In this document: in pieces, positions 17,590-26,728 of the stretch
Layout: each line of letters begins with the position of its first letter
Numbering within the stretch: the first letter of the stretch is position 1
Program-made: the position numbers and the translations under genes
The notes under the pieces: model-generated
Told to the model about the DNA's origin: nothing
Database searches by the model: none
What the model saw: only the letters and a program-made list of their open reading frames with translations
From: an uncultured Saprospiraceae bacterium
GTDB lineage: Bacteria; Bacteroidota; Bacteroidia; Chitinophagales; Saprospiraceae
Direction: 5' to 3'
DNA length: 64,000 bases
Assembly: GCA_937951615.1 (NCBI GenBank)
Contig: CALFBH010000010.1
Location: 1 to 64,000 of the forward strand

Positions 17590-18723
17590 TTAGAGAGTTG
17601 CCCAATCTAACTTTTCAGCGATTTTTTCATACTCTTTGAATAATTCTCTTTTCTTGGTTTCGTCGTCAGTACTTTTTAAATCTCTACTCAAAATCGCTAA
17701 TTCCATTAACATGTCTGTCCGAGCATCATTACTTTCTCCTGTTACCCCAAACAATTTCATAAATAAGGAATCCCATCTTAGGTAAGTTGGATAAGTATTG
17801 TACTTATCTATATGGTTATCAACTTCATAGTAGAGTTTTCGCTCTACTTTTCCATTGCTATTAAATTGTAATTCAACTACCTCCCAAGGTTCGAATGATG
17901 AGGCTAATATTGGCGAATGTGTTGCAAATATTAATTGCATGTTCGGACAGATTGATTTATACAAATCAATCAGGATATTTTGTTTGTTAGGATATAATGA
18001 ACTTTCCGGTTCATCAATCATGATAACACCTTTCTGCGGTTTTAAGTGATATAATGGTAAAACTGTAAAAATAAGTTGTTTTATACCTGCACTCCATTCT
18101 TCAATGGGGAGCAAGACTCCATCTTTTGTTTTAAGTTCAATAAATCTCATTTCTCTGAATTTTTGTGGGTCAATATCAGGATTTAATTCAAGATGAAATT
18201 TATTGAGTATTTTTTTATTTAAAAAATCTGCAAGCTCTCTATACTTTTCATGTAAATAATCAGTTGTTGAATGCGTTAAGTTTGCTCTCAAACCATACCA
18301 CTGCTTAAAAACCTCCTCAACAGTTAATTCGTGTATAAATTTATACTCTGGATTTTCAACTACAGCTTCAATAGTTTTGCCAAATTGTAGATTCCTCAAA
18401 TTCAAAGTGTTAGTTCCTGCCGGAGAATAAAACAGCTTGAATATATTATTTTTAAGGTTGGTTGAGTTAAAATATTCAAAGTCTAATCCATTATCTGCAT
18501 ATTGCAAACCAGGAATACCTTCAAATTTGGGACTGCTTGCTTGTAGCTTATAATCCTCTAATATCAACTCTAAAAGAGTAGTCTTTCCTGTTCCGTTATC
18601 CCCAATAATACAGATTTTATCTAACGGCTTTCCCGCTTTCGTGTGACCTTTTGGGTAAGTCAAATCAAGTTCGAAGTCCTTGAATTGATCGCGATCTTCT
18701 ACATGTATTTTTTTTAAGTGCAT
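17590..18723 (-). CDS. AAA/ABC-type ATPase (RecF/OLD-like) inserted in the sdh operon
   Basis: 377 residues, cytoplasmic. Walker A is G41-D-N-G-T-G-K-T, a signature-like segment EEWSAGIKQL lies at 208-217, Walker B with catalytic Glu at 232-240 (GVIMIDEPE) and a switch histidine at 265-273 (IFATHSPIL). This is the SMC/RecF/OLD 'AAA_21' type found in many phage-defence and toxin-associated genes. There is no fused nuclease or TOPRIM domain. It begins 8 bp after a DUF5615 PIN-like gene, which overlaps a DUF433 gene, so the three are likely one functional unit. Its codon and base use looks more AT-rich than sdhA and sdhB, consistent with acquisition. Function is inferred only from context. Confidence 0.88.
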   Translation of the reverse strand: MHLKKIHVEDRDQFKDFELDLTYPKGHTKAGKPLDKICIIGDNGTGKTTLLELILEDYKLQASSPKFEGIPGLQYADNGLDFEYFNSTNLKNNIFKLFYSPAGTNTLNLRNLQFGKTIEAVVENPEYKFIHELTVEEVFKQWYGLRANLTHSTTDYLHEKYRELADFLNKKILNKFHLELNPDIDPQKFREMRFIELKTKDGVLLPIEEWSAGIKQLIFTVLPLYHLKPQKGVIMIDEPESSLYPNKQNILIDLYKSICPNMQLIFATHSPILASSFEPWEVVELQFNSNGKVERKLYYEVDNHIDKYNTYPTYLRWDSLFMKLFGVTGESNDARTDMLMELAILSRDLKSTDDETKKRELFKEYEKIAEKLDWATL

Positions 18724-18731
18724 GGATTTAT

Positions 18732-19058
18732 TTAAATGTCAATAATGTAAATCCGTCCTTCTTCAATTCCTTCATCTAATTGTATCTTCAAATTTGGTAC
18801 AAATTCTTTCAAGTCTTCTATTTTACTGGTATTGGAGTTTAAAATAACAATGGAAATGGTATAGTTCTCCATATTCTGTTGATGCTGTAAATTTTTATCA
18901 ATGGATAACAATATATTGAATCCATGCTTTTGGGCAGTAGTCAATAGTTTACCATTCTTCAAACCATTCCACTTTTCCTGACTGACAGTACTAATATCGT
19001 AATCGGACAGGTAAGGCTTTAGTTTTTTTGTAACACACTCGTCAAGCAAAATTTTCAT
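18732..19058 (-). CDS. DUF5615 family PIN-like protein, putative toxin nuclease
   Basis: 108 residues. It starts with MKILLDECV, the PIN-like N-terminal strand with acidic residues D6 and E7. A second acidic site lies at D54 (NILLSIDKNL), where DUF5615 proteins have their metal-binding Asp. The family (Mut7-C/PIN-like) is regularly paired with DUF433 and regarded as a VapBC-like toxin-antitoxin module. The gene overlaps the DUF433 gene by 17 nt and is followed 8 bp later by the ATPase. RNase activity is inferred from the fold, not shown. Confidence 0.85.
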   Translation of the reverse strand: MKILLDECVTKKLKPYLSDYDISTVSQEKWNGLKNGKLLTTAQKHGFNILLSIDKNLQHQQNMENYTISIVILNSNTSKIEDLKEFVPNLKIQLDEGIEEGRIYIIDI

Positions 19059-19272
19059 TCAATATTCCTGCTGATGAATTAATCATTTTGCTGGAAAATT
19101 CCAGCAATTTAATTACCTGTTCCCGCTTTACGCCATCAAAATCCTCCAAAAAATCATCTATTGTTTCTCCTGTTTCGAGATAATCAAACAGGTTTTTTAT
19201 AGGAACTCTTGTACCATTAAAGACGGGAGTTCCTCCTAGAATTTCTTTGTCAATATTGATAATCTTTCCCAT
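19042..19272 (-). CDS. DUF433 family antitoxin-like protein
   Basis: 76 residues. The family hallmark I-L-G-G-T-P-V-F-x-G-T-R-V-P-I (residues 11-25) is followed by a winged-helix-like LFDYLETGETIDDFLEDF and the helix VKREQVIKLLEF. DUF433 proteins are DNA-binding antitoxins paired with DUF5615. It starts 33 bp after the sdhA stop, leaving little room for its own promoter, so it is probably transcribed from the sdh promoter; negative autoregulation is possible but no operator could be assigned. Confidence 0.88.
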   Translation of the reverse strand: MGKIINIDKEILGGTPVFNGTRVPIKNLFDYLETGETIDDFLEDFDGVKREQVIKLLEFSSKMINSSAGILNENFA

Positions 19273-19305
19273 AGTATATTTTTTTGACAGACAGGAATGT
19301 CTGTG

Positions 19306-21303
19306 CTACTTATAACTTCTTGTCTTCAACTCCACATTCTCAAAGTCCAATTCTTCTTTGTGCAATTTCGGATCTGCTCCAACACCTGTAAATTCCCAGG
19401 CAGATACATAGGTATAGTTTTTATCATCACGGGCTGCTTCACCTCCCTCCGTTTTATATTCTTCACGGAAATGACCGCCGCAGGATTCGTTGCGATCTAA
19501 GGCATCTACCATCATCAGTTCACCCAACTCGAAGAAATCAGCTACACGCGAAGCTTTATCGAGTTCAGGATTGAACTCTTCTGTACTTCCTGGAATATAG
19601 ACATCACGCCAAAATTCTTCGCGTAGTTCCTGAATAAGTTTCCGTCCTTTTTTCAGTCCTTCTGCATTACGGGACATCCCGCAGTATTCCCATACAATCA
19701 GTCCGAGGCGACGGTGAAAATCTTCAACCGGCGTGTTGCCCTTAACGCCCATCAATTTTGCCTGATAATCGCGAACATTTTGTTCTGCTGCTGCAAATTC
19801 TGGCGCATCAGGACTAATTTTTGGTTCGCGTATTTGTGTGGATAAAAACTGACCAATGGTGTAAGGCAAGACAAAATAACCATCTGCCAAGCCTTGCATC
19901 AATGCTGATGCGCCGAGGCGATTGGCGCCGTGATCGGAGAAATTGGCTTCCCCTACAGCGAATAAACCTTGTACATTGGTTTCCAGATTATAATCTACCC
20001 ACAAGCCGCCCATGGTGTAATGGACTGCCGGGAATATTTTCATGGGTGTTTTGTAAGGATCTTCTCCGGTGATTTTTGCGTACATGTCGAAGAGGTTGCC
20101 ATATTTGGCTGCTACGACTTCTGTACCCAGTTTTTTGATTTCACCATTTGGATTGGCAATGCCTCTTGTGAGTGCCTCTGCTTTTCCGTAACGCTCGATG
20201 GCATCACTGAAATCCAGGTAAACTGCCAAGCCTGTTTTATTGACTCCGAAACCTTCATCGCAGGCTATTTTGGCTGCGCGGGAGGCGACGTCGCGAGGAA
20301 CTAAGTTTCCAAAAGCCGGATACCTTCTTTCCAGATAATAATCGCGATTTTCTTCTGCTATATCATTGGCGGAAAGCCTACCTTCACGGATGGCTTCTAC
20401 GTCTTCTTTTCTCTTTGGCACCCATACACGACCATCATTCCGCAAGGATTCAGACATCAGCGTGAGCTTAGACTGGTAATGACCAGATACTGGAATACAG
20501 GTTGGGTGGATTTGTGTATAACATGGATTGGCAAAATAAGCTCCGCGCTTATGCGCTCTCCAGGCTGCGGTGACATTGGATCCCATCGCATTGGTAGAGA
20601 GGTAGAATACATTTCCATAACCTCCGGTAGCCAGTACGACTGCATGGGCTGCGTGACGTTCGATTTCTCCGGTCAGCAAATTTCTTGTAATGATGCCTCT
20701 TGCTATGTCATCTATTTTTACAATGTCCAACATTTCATGGCGGTTGTACATTTTGACATTGCCTGTTGAAATCTGGCGCGACAAAGAGCTGTAAGCACCG
20801 ATGAGTAGTTGTTGCCCTGTTTGCCCACGCGCATAGAAGGTACGGGAGACTTGCACGCCACCAAAAGAACGATTGGCCAGTAAGCCACCATATTCCCTTG
20901 CAAAGGGAACGCCCTGCGCAACTGCCTGGTCTATGATGTTGACACTGACTTCGGCAAGACGGTGTACATTGGCTTCACGCGAACGGTAATCGCCGCCCTT
21001 GATGGTATCGTAAAACAAACGATATACACTATCGCCGTCGTTTTGATAATTTTTAGCGGCATTGATGCCACCTTGTGCAGCTACACTGTGCGCCCGACGC
21101 GGGCTATCGTGAAAACAAAAGCATTTTACATTATACCCTAATTCACCCAATGTGGAAGCTGCTGACGCGCCTGCCAGTCCAGTTCCCACGACAATGACGT
21201 CTAGGCGTCTTTTATTGTTTGGGGCAACTAGGTTCATTTTGGACCGATAATTTGTCCATTTTTCTTCAAGTGAGCCGGAGGGTACTTTATTGTCTAAAGC
21301 CAT
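19306..21303 (-). CDS. sdhA: succinate dehydrogenase / fumarate reductase flavoprotein subunit
   Basis: 665 residues, the long form typical of Bacteroidota and Gram-positive b558-type complexes. The FAD-binding [20 protein letters not shown] is at about 36-55, and the covalent-FAD histidine lies in [14 protein letters not shown]. Substrate-site segments [17 protein letters not shown] and [18 protein letters not shown] are present. It oxidises succinate to fumarate in the TCA cycle at the inner face of the cytoplasmic membrane. It sits between a lipoprotein gene (21 bp upstream) and the DUF433 gene (33 bp downstream). Confidence 0.97.
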   Translation of the reverse strand: MALDNKVPSGSLEEKWTNYRSKMNLVAPNNKRRLDVIVVGTGLAGASAASTLGELGYNVKCFCFHDSPRRAHSVAAQGGINAAKNYQNDGDSVYRLFYDTIKGGDYRSREANVHRLAEVSVNIIDQAVAQGVPFAREYGGLLANRSFGGVQVSRTFYARGQTGQQLLIGAYSSLSRQISTGNVKMYNRHEMLDIVKIDDIARGIITRNLLTGEIERHAAHAVVLATGGYGNVFYLSTNAMGSNVTAAWRAHKRGAYFANPCYTQIHPTCIPVSGHYQSKLTLMSESLRNDGRVWVPKRKEDVEAIREGRLSANDIAEENRDYYLERRYPAFGNLVPRDVASRAAKIACDEGFGVNKTGLAVYLDFSDAIERYGKAEALTRGIANPNGEIKKLGTEVVAAKYGNLFDMYAKITGEDPYKTPMKIFPAVHYTMGGLWVDYNLETNVQGLFAVGEANFSDHGANRLGASALMQGLADGYFVLPYTIGQFLSTQIREPKISPDAPEFAAAEQNVRDYQAKLMGVKGNTPVEDFHRRLGLIVWEYCGMSRNAEGLKKGRKLIQELREEFWRDVYIPGSTEEFNPELDKASRVADFFELGELMMVDALDRNESCGGHFREEYKTEGGEAARDDKNYTYVSAWEFTGVGADPKLHKEELDFENVELKTRSYK

Positions 21304-21324
21304 GTTATTATTATTTTCTATTTC

Positions 21325-21969
21325 CTATAAATTCTCAAATTCACCGAGGAATTTACCGTCGGTTAATTGTTTGCTGTTGCCAGCATCATCATATAGTTTA
21401 CATGAAAAGGATATTTTTGTTCTGATGTAGTAGTTATTGTATTGTTCAATTTCAGTAATTGTTTCAATCTCTAAAAAACTGCCTGTTTGCAATGCTGTTC
21501 CCAAAGAAGTACTCCATAATACGCCGCTGCTATCATACCATTCTACCTCAAATCCTGATTCCGCAAAGGGCGAAAAGGGATGAATTCCTACTCCAAAAAA
21601 GTCTTTAAAAATAGCATTCTCAGGGTTGGGAGCAGGTGCAAATCTAAGTGTACCTTTTTTAATTTCAAATACTGGTGTTATCTCGCCAGAAGCAGCATCA
21701 TAAGAACCTAAAGAAGCGCCATACGATGCGGTACTTGTATCGGGCAGGGTAGCGAGATTTAATGAAGCATCAGTAAAAGAGGTGATATTGTTTGTTCCTG
21801 CTTCATAAGAAACGTTGATTCCGCCAATCGTTGCTGCAAAATAGTTCGCGCTTGCAGGATTCGGCGGTGGATCTGTTGTACCAGAGCCTTCGTCATCTTT
21901 TTTGCAACTTGCAAAGGCAATGCTAAAGGCGATTAATAAAAACGTTATTTTTGAAATTACTTTCATCAA
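21325..21969 (-). CDS. lipoprotein of unknown function inside the sdh operon
   Basis: 214 residues. Signal peptidase II site at SIAFASC (cysteine about 21), followed by KKDDE and a proline-rich spacer, as in many Bacteroidota outer-membrane or periplasmic lipoproteins. The mature part is strand-rich (YFAATIGGINVSYEAGTNNITSF) and resembles the DUF6252-like 'FxAxxxG' lipoproteins, though I cannot name it firmly. It lies between sdhC and sdhA on the same strand (74 bp after sdhC, 21 bp before sdhA), which is not a standard sdh operon position. Confidence 0.8.
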   Translation of the reverse strand: MMKVISKITFLLIAFSIAFASCKKDDEGSGTTDPPPNPASANYFAATIGGINVSYEAGTNNITSFTDASLNLATLPDTSTASYGASLGSYDAASGEITPVFEIKKGTLRFAPAPNPENAIFKDFFGVGIHPFSPFAESGFEVEWYDSSGVLWSTSLGTALQTGSFLEIETITEIEQYNNYYIRTKISFSCKLYDDAGNSKQLTDGKFLGEFENL

Positions 21970-22043
21970 GCTAATGTTAATTAAAATTATAATCTTGAAG
22001 ATGGTTTAACGAAATATCAATTTGGCAAGCTAATATTTTCCCA

Positions 22044-22748
22044 TCAATTAGGTCCAGTCAGTGTTGCAAAATATATCCAAATCGGCATAATTGCAAAACC
22101 AAGGGGTACAAGAATTGAAAAAGCAGCACCAAGTACTTTTATCATTGGCGTGTATTTGTGGTGATTCAAGCCTAGTGTCTGGAAGGCACTTTGGAAACCA
22201 TGAAACAAGTGAAATGCTAGTGCTAGGAGTCCAATGAGGTACACAATAACTATCCAGAGTTGAGAGAAGCTGGTGCGTACCTGTGCATATAAATCCTTTA
22301 CGCCAAATTCATATCCTTCATATACCTTGACAACATCCAGATTATCAGTAAATTTCATTTTGAACCAAAAGTCGCCCATGTGAATGAATAAAAAGGCTAA
22401 GACCAATATGCCGAGTAAAGCCATATTTTTGGATGCCCAGCTTGCATTTTTTTGCGTGGACACTGCATATTTGCTGCCCTTTGCTTTTTTATTGCTAATG
22501 GCTATGGCAATTCCTTGAATGGCATGTAATAGGATAAAAAAGTACAAGCCGTAGGAAATTGTTTTTATCAATGGATTTTGGGTCATAAAGTAGGCGTAAG
22601 TATTGAATGCTTCGCCGCCGTCACTTTTCAGCAGTTGTAGATTGCCGAGTAAGTGTATTGCCAAAAATGAGCAGAGGAATAAGCCCGTAAGACTCATCAC
22701 CAGTTTTTTACCAATGGAAGAGGTTAGAAAGTCAATAATCCATTTCAT
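22044..22748 (-). CDS. sdhC: succinate dehydrogenase cytochrome b subunit (b558 type)
   Basis: 234 residues with five hydrophobic helices, typical of the single-subunit membrane anchor that binds haem b and quinone. It starts MKWIIDFLTSSIGKKLVMSLTG, a common start in Bacteroidota SdhC/FrdC. Haem-ligand histidines are likely in SFLAIHLLGNLQ, FFILLHAIQG, LFIHMGDFWF and LAFHLFHGFQS. First gene of the sdh run; the segment directly upstream holds a -7-like motif that is part of a hairpin element. Confidence 0.94.
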   Translation of the reverse strand: MKWIIDFLTSSIGKKLVMSLTGLFLCSFLAIHLLGNLQLLKSDGGEAFNTYAYFMTQNPLIKTISYGLYFFILLHAIQGIAIAISNKKAKGSKYAVSTQKNASWASKNMALLGILVLAFLFIHMGDFWFKMKFTDNLDVVKVYEGYEFGVKDLYAQVRTSFSQLWIVIVYLIGLLALAFHLFHGFQSAFQTLGLNHHKYTPMIKVLGAAFSILVPLGFAIMPIWIYFATLTGPN

Positions 22749-22786
22749 ATTTTAGATGCTTTGTTTTGCAGTGATTTCATTTGCTT

Positions 22787-22947
22787 AGGAATGGCGCAAA
22801 AATAACTTTACATTTTGACTCGCTCTTTTCCCCTTTTTCTTCGTTGCAAAAAGCCTTATGTAGCTTAGGCTATATGCGGTTTTCGCGCCTTGAAAAAGAA
22901 AAAAATAGCTTCGTCAAAGAAAGCAAACTTATTTTTGCGCCATTCCT
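22787..22947. repeat. 161-bp MITE-like hairpin element upstream of sdhC
   Basis: Perfect 19-bp terminal inverted repeats (22787-22805 and 22929-22947, AGGAATGGCGCAAAAATAA) enclose a sequence that continues to pair imperfectly to the centre near 22868. Several internal mismatches are G-U compatible in a plus-strand RNA. Each end carries TATTTTTG facing outward (minus strand at 22797-22804, plus strand at 22930-22937), matching the TAnnTTTG -7 motif. No ORF is present. It looks like a non-autonomous element or a structured RNA. Confidence 0.75.
22797..22804 (-). promoter_or_regulatory. -7-like motif TATTTTTG in front of sdhC
   Basis: TATTTTTG on the minus strand, inside the left terminal repeat of the hairpin element, 48 nt upstream of the sdhC start. 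No TTTG is seen at the -33 position. If active, a transposable-type element supplies the sdh promoter. Confidence 0.35.
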
Positions 22948-23092
22948 TGTAGGCGCAAATTCTTGATTCTTCCCAAAATTAATTATTAATATAATGATAA
23001 GCTAATCAGTTTGTGTGGTTTTGCAACATTTTTGCTTCTTTAGAATTATTTTAAATAGTTGTGGGATTTCAAAAACCTATCAGATATAAAGC
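22948..23092. other. intergenic remainder between the hairpin element and the OmpA terminator
   Basis: AT-rich; no ORF or RNA gene seen. It contains a partial echo of the element end (GGCGCAAAT near 22952). Confidence 0.5.
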
Positions 23093-23124
23093 AAAAGCCT
23101 CCGAAACAAGTCGGAGGCTTTTTG
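23093..23124 (-). terminator. terminator of the OmpA/PorP/adhesin genes
   Basis: A perfect 12-bp stem (23093-23104 with 23111-23122) and a 6-nt loop AACAAG have flanking A and T runs, so it can act in either direction. It lies 40 bp after the OmpA-family stop. Confidence 0.85.
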
Positions 23125-23164
23125 AGTGATAGGCTGTTATAATGTATTTCCGCTTAGGGAAATT

Positions 23165-25531
23165 TTATCTGAAACCATTATAAAATCCGTCGGGGAAACA
23201 CTCGGATTTACTGATGATTTTAAACTCTGTACGACGGTTCAACTGACGTCCTTCTGGATTATCTGAGCCATCTGCGTTTTCATTTGGTGCAATAGGTATG
23301 GTTTCTCCATATCCTACGGCTGTCATTCTGGAAAATGGAATTCCCATTGAATACATATAGCTTACAACGCTTTGCGCACGACGCTCAGAGAGTTTTTGAT
23401 TGTATCTGTTGGTACCACGACTATCCGTATGTGAAGAAAACTCAACGCGAATAAGTGGGTTATCATTCATCATCGTCACAACTTTATCCAGTTCGACTGT
23501 AGATTCTGGACGCAGTGTTGCTTCATCAAAATCATACAGGATGTTATTCAGTCTATAAGAAATTGGTGCATCCAGTTTCATATAAATATCTCTCTCTACT
23601 GAAGTCTGACTTTCCAGTCCGACTGTTGTAAAGTCTTCTGTACTGGTATTCAGGTAACAGTCTTTTGTCGCAATAATTCGATAGTTTTTGCCAGCAGGCA
23701 AGAAGAATGAATAATTGCCATCTGCATCAGAAATTACAGATTCTACTTCTTTGAGTGTACCATTGGGCAGCACTTCATATAAGGTAACAGTAGCTCCTGG
23801 CAACACGACTACAGATTCTCCATTATCAGAGAATACTGTTCCATTGACGGTCATACCTGTTTTGGAAACACAAATATCCTGCTCAATGACTTCATCGTCT
23901 TCTATGCCCATTGTGCTAATCTGCTTATCAACAGGAATATAACCTTGCTGATCAATGACCAATAAATAATTTTTATCTGCCTTTAAGTCTTCAAAGCGAA
24001 ACCCTGGAGATGAAATTTGTGTACCAACTAGTACTTCTCCGCCTCCTGTGATGTCGTATAATTTTACTTCTACACCTTCTAATGGTGGCTTCTCAAAAGC
24101 ATCGTAATCACATATCTCGCCTTCAATAGAAATTGTTGGTGGTGGGGGTGGTACAGGTTCAAAGGTAAAAATGTCATCACAACAAGTCTCATTATCTACG
24201 GCAGAAAAGCCCGCTCGATTGGACACCAAGAAGCCTTCTGTTCCTGCTTTATTCAACACAAAATAAGACTCATCTGCACTGCTGTTGATTTTATGTCCTA
24301 CGTTTACCGGATTTGTCCAGCCACTTCCCTGTGGTACAGAATAGAAAATATCAAAACCACCAAAGCCGGGATGCCCGTCAGAACTAAAATATAAAAATGC
24401 CCCTTTTTTTCTATCATTATAAACAAAAGGAGTCGTTTCATCTTCTGGAGTATTGACTGCATTACCCGCATTGACTGCTTCTATATAGCCGCCGCCATTT
24501 TTCATCATCGTGTACCAAATATCCATGCCACCGACTGTTCCATCACGATCCGAGGCAAAATAAACGCGCTCTTCTCCATCTAGTTCAACAACAAAAGGCG
24601 TGGTGCTTTCTCCATCAGGCGCATTGACTTCCGCCCCAAGATCTTCTGGCTCGCCCCATTCACCGTTTGCCATTGTGCTGACATAAATCCGGCAATTCAC
24701 GAGGTTGGTTTGCAGGTCTTCACATTTTGTAAAGTAAAAACGTTCTTTATCGGCAGAGTAGCTACCATGACCAGTATGTACACCATTCTCGTTGAATGGG
24801 CCTTCCAACTCTTGTGAATATATCCATTTCCCATTTTCTTTACGCCCTGTATATATTTTTGATTTTTCTGAATTTTCTTTCTCAGGATAAATGTATTGAT
24901 TGCTTTTTAAAGAAGAAAAAATCATGTAGTTGTCATAGGTCGGCATAGGCGCGAACTCCGTATAACCACTATTGATTGCTTTTTCAAGCGAATCTACATC
25001 GCTGATAACTGCATAATCTGTTGCTTTAGGGCCAGCAAGAAATAGCTCACATCCTTCGATTTCTTTGTCTATCTTATTGCTATACGCTGCGGCGTCCGCT
25101 CCATTATAAGCATTTCTAAATCGGTTGTATTCATCAATAGCTTCCTGACAGCGACCGTCCTGTTTCAACATTTGAGCATAGCGATACCGGATAATAGGGG
25201 CTTCCGTTATCGAATCGGCATATAGGATAGAATCTACACCAGGGATTTCCAGTAAAGCGGCATAATCTTGTCCAGCACGATTATAGCCACGCGCCTTGCG
25301 ATACGTTTCTGCACGAAGCAGCAGATACTGTGGGTCATCTGGTTGGGCTTCGATGACTTTATCTATGTATTTAACTGCATTATAATAACTGGATTTTGAT
25401 AATAGCTGTTCTACTCTTTCGTAATCACATTCCCAGGAATGTTCGTCGGTACCGACCTGTGCGAACAATGAAGCAGAAGTAAAACTTATGGCAAAAAGCA
25501 GACAACTAATTCGGTAAATTATTTGGTTCAT
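23165..25531 (-). CDS. OmpA family protein with TPR, PD40 and carboxypeptidase-regulatory domains
   Basis: About 788 residues from the ATG at 25529-25531, where a signal peptide MNQIIYRISCLLFAISF...LFAQ begins; an upstream in-frame start would add 26 residues. Order: N-terminal TPR-like helices (about 30-150), PD40/beta-propeller repeats (YFASDRDGTVGGMDIWY, YFSSDGHPGFGGFDIFYS), two Ig/CarboxypepD-like segments, and a C-terminal OmpA peptidoglycan-binding domain (DFDEATLRPES, FSSHTDSRGTNRYNQKLSERRAQSV, GYGETIP). This resembles the PorE/SprE-like OmpA proteins that tether T9SS-linked complexes to peptidoglycan. It is 85 bp downstream of the porP/sprF gene. Confidence 0.9.
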   Translation of the reverse strand: MNQIIYRISCLLFAISFTSASLFAQVGTDEHSWECDYERVEQLLSKSSYYNAVKYIDKVIEAQPDDPQYLLLRAETYRKARGYNRAGQDYAALLEIPGVDSILYADSITEAPIIRYRYAQMLKQDGRCQEAIDEYNRFRNAYNGADAAAYSNKIDKEIEGCELFLAGPKATDYAVISDVDSLEKAINSGYTEFAPMPTYDNYMIFSSLKSNQYIYPEKENSEKSKIYTGRKENGKWIYSQELEGPFNENGVHTGHGSYSADKERFYFTKCEDLQTNLVNCRIYVSTMANGEWGEPEDLGAEVNAPDGESTTPFVVELDGEERVYFASDRDGTVGGMDIWYTMMKNGGGYIEAVNAGNAVNTPEDETTPFVYNDRKKGAFLYFSSDGHPGFGGFDIFYSVPQGSGWTNPVNVGHKINSSADESYFVLNKAGTEGFLVSNRAGFSAVDNETCCDDIFTFEPVPPPPPTISIEGEICDYDAFEKPPLEGVEVKLYDITGGGEVLVGTQISSPGFRFEDLKADKNYLLVIDQQGYIPVDKQISTMGIEDDEVIEQDICVSKTGMTVNGTVFSDNGESVVVLPGATVTLYEVLPNGTLKEVESVISDADGNYSFFLPAGKNYRIIATKDCYLNTSTEDFTTVGLESQTSVERDIYMKLDAPISYRLNNILYDFDEATLRPESTVELDKVVTMMNDNPLIRVEFSSHTDSRGTNRYNQKLSERRAQSVVSYMYSMGIPFSRMTAVGYGETIPIAPNENADGSDNPEGRQLNRRTEFKIISKSECFPDGFYNGFR

Positions 25532-25616
25532 TTTATATAGATTATTCATGTTTGTTAAATGAGTCCCGATACTTATCGGGGGAGCAAATGGTTTTAATGA
25601 CAAATTCATTTACTCA

Positions 25617-26636
25617 TTAATTATACCGGATAGCCGGAAGAATCGGATCAACTTTATATCCACTTCTGAATACTTTGAGCAGAGAAAATTCCAATGCTCC
25701 TCGACCTTCGCTGGCCGCTTTCAGGTTTGATACATTAAAGTCATAACTCACCCCAACATCCCAATCTGCAATACGTAGTCCGACTATAGCGATACCTGCA
25801 TCTGCAAGGCGATATTCTCCGCCAAGATAAAATGATGCTTTTTGGGTAATTTTTAAATCCAATAATAAACCACCTACCAACTCGCTGGCTTTTGCCTGAT
25901 TTTGGTATAAGATTTTGGGTTCGAGCGCAATGCTGTTGCCTAGAGAAAAACGTAAATCACCATGTACGACGAGACGCAGTGGCAATTTGTTTGTTTCGTT
26001 AATAAAGGTCTCCGAAGGCTGTGATAAATGGAATAATCCAGCACCTAATTTCCAGCGCAATTTAGTCGTTGGAAAACCAGCAAGTACTAGTCCCAGTCGA
26101 AAATCTGGATTAAAAATACTTGAATTATCAAATACTTCTCCGCTTCCCATGCTGCCATCTAGCTCTTCTCCATTAAACTGGCTTGCAAAAAGAATTTCAT
26201 CAATGTCCAGTCTTTTGTTCATCACGCCCCCTTGTATACCTACTGACAGATAGGTTTTTTCTTTTTTGGTTAAATCCAAATGATAGGCTGCGGAGAGCAT
26301 CAAGTTGAAGGTTTGTAAAATCCCTCCACTGCTTCGGTCATTCATCAGACTAAGCCCTAAGCCGAGTGAGTTGTATCTGTTTTCGGATCGTAAGATATTC
26401 ATATCAAACGCTACAGAAGGCGTTTCATATACTGGCTTATTGCTGATCGTTGCCCACTGTCGGCGATACATCGCATTGATGCGGTACTTGCCCGGCATGT
26501 GTCCGGTCAGTGCCGGATTCAGCAATAGTGGTGCTTGATAGAATTGGGAATAATGAATGTCCTGCGCCTGCACAGTAGATAGTCCAAAGCTGGCAATGAG
26601 CAGCACAAAAATTGACTTGAGTATTGATTTTATCAT
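25617..26636 (-). CDS. PorP/SprF family type IX secretion membrane protein
   Basis: 339 residues. A signal peptide ends VQAQ. The family start is seen at DIHYSQFYQAPLLLNPALTGHMPGKYRINAMYRRQW, split here into DIHYSQFYQAPLLLNPALTG and RINAMYRRQW. Strand-rich C-terminus ending GYKVDPILPAIRYN. PorP/SprF proteins are outer-membrane barrels that help secrete and attach a partner adhesin with a type B (gliding-type) sorting domain. That partner is encoded directly upstream (26729-30526), which fits. Confidence 0.95.
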   Translation of the reverse strand: MIKSILKSIFVLLIASFGLSTVQAQDIHYSQFYQAPLLLNPALTGHMPGKYRINAMYRRQWATISNKPVYETPSVAFDMNILRSENRYNSLGLGLSLMNDRSSGGILQTFNLMLSAAYHLDLTKKEKTYLSVGIQGGVMNKRLDIDEILFASQFNGEELDGSMGSGEVFDNSSIFNPDFRLGLVLAGFPTTKLRWKLGAGLFHLSQPSETFINETNKLPLRLVVHGDLRFSLGNSIALEPKILYQNQAKASELVGGLLLDLKITQKASFYLGGEYRLADAGIAIVGLRIADWDVGVSYDFNVSNLKAASEGRGALEFSLLKVFRSGYKVDPILPAIRYN

Positions 26637-26728
26637 CTTAGAAAATGTTCTTTTGCTTCTTAATGGATGTATATTCCTAATAAAGCTGATGCCAATAGTA
26701 TGATTAGCATCAGCTTCGATATAAAATT

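Noticed and set aside
17590..18723. assignment of the ATPase to a named defence system such as Septu, PARIS or Gabija
   Set aside because: The partner genes (HNH, DUF4435/TOPRIM, UvrD-like helicase) are absent; only the general ATPase type fits.
22748..23164. 6S RNA or riboswitch upstream of sdhC
   Set aside because: The structure is a single long inverted repeat with terminal repeats, which fits a mobile-type element better than a known RNA class.
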